From NCBI RefSeq assembly GCF_001625305.1, contig NW_017804675.1, positions 786,578-850,577 of the forward strand: a stretch of DNA of 64,000 bases. The letters run 5' to 3'. The position numbers and the translations under genes were made by a program. The number at the start of each line of letters is the position of its first letter. Position 1 is the first letter of the stretch. The notes under the pieces were generated by a model that saw only the letters and a program-made list of their open reading frames with translations, ran no database searches and had not been told where the DNA came from. This DNA comes from Branchiostoma belcheri (Eukaryota; Chordata; Leptocardii; Amphioxiformes; Branchiostomatidae). Shown here one piece after another: positions 63,721 through 64,000 of this stretch.

Positions 63721-64000
63721 AAGCTGGGAGAGAAAAATGTAACTCCTTCAGGCAGAATAGCTGTACAGATATTGATCGGGGTGTATATTGACCAAGTTGA
63801 TGCGTTTGCCCCACTTTGAGGGACAACAGGGGGGAATCAGAGTGCAAAACTACGATCAGTTACACGTATATGTGGAGTACAGATTGCTCTTACATTTTTG
63901 GACGTATATACCCGGGTGGTTAGAATTTAAGGCTGGTTCTTCAGATTCCTCATTAGTGTGATTTTGAAAGTATTTTAAACAACAAAAGAAATACAAGCCG

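Overview
This is animal genomic DNA with short exons, long AT-rich introns, many young tandem duplications and many small inverted-repeat transposons. It carries two Eph receptor tyrosine kinase genes arranged tail to tail. Eph receptors occur only in animals. The sequence character, including repeats beginning GGCCACACCAATTTAATTTG, suggests an invertebrate chordate, most likely amphioxus (Branchiostoma). That assignment is inference from memory of such genomes, not a search result.

Layout. 1-7669 is repeat-rich non-coding DNA, probably an intron of the plus-strand Eph gene. The plus-strand gene occupies 7670 to about 23325: 15 recognisable exons encode the second fibronectin III domain, transmembrane helix, juxtamembrane segment, complete kinase, SAM domain and C-terminal tail, followed by a 1.8 kb 3' UTR. 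The minus-strand gene runs from 42747 down to about 23765: 14 exons encode the same domains, followed by a 2.2 kb 3' UTR. The two poly(A) signals are about 480 bases apart. 42748-64000 has no exon I can name and is probably a long upstream intron of the minus-strand gene, full of tandem repeats and small transposons. Neither gene's ligand-binding, cysteine-rich or first fibronectin domain is visible, so both are cut at the 5' end by the window.

The pair is a clear local duplication. The first 12 recognisable exons have identical lengths and phases in both genes (224, 70, 115, 56, 141, 186, 62, 99, 111, 150, 45 and 143 nt). Divergence is uneven: the fibronectin exon matches at 41 of 74 residues, while the ends of kinase exons 8 and 10 are almost identical in DNA, which suggests gene conversion. 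Both kinases keep every catalytic residue I can check. The minus gene ends in a possible class II PDZ ligand (LPV). The plus gene ends in LNV in either of two frames, but its tail contains an assembly gap and a frame conflict.

Most unexpected observation. At about eleven exon borders across the two genes, a short stretch containing the exon edge and its splice site has been copied once to several times into the adjacent intron, creating decoy donors or acceptors. The extreme case is exon 12 of the plus gene, whose 3' end with donor is present four times, separated by TTTG microsatellites. Other points of interest are a 2,064-bp TA-flanked terminal-inverted-repeat element nested in an older repeat, a cluster of three foldback elements, and a perfect palindrome with 51-bp arms.

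Residue numbers below count from the first complete codon of the first exon in the window; the numbering is the same for both genes up to residue 467.
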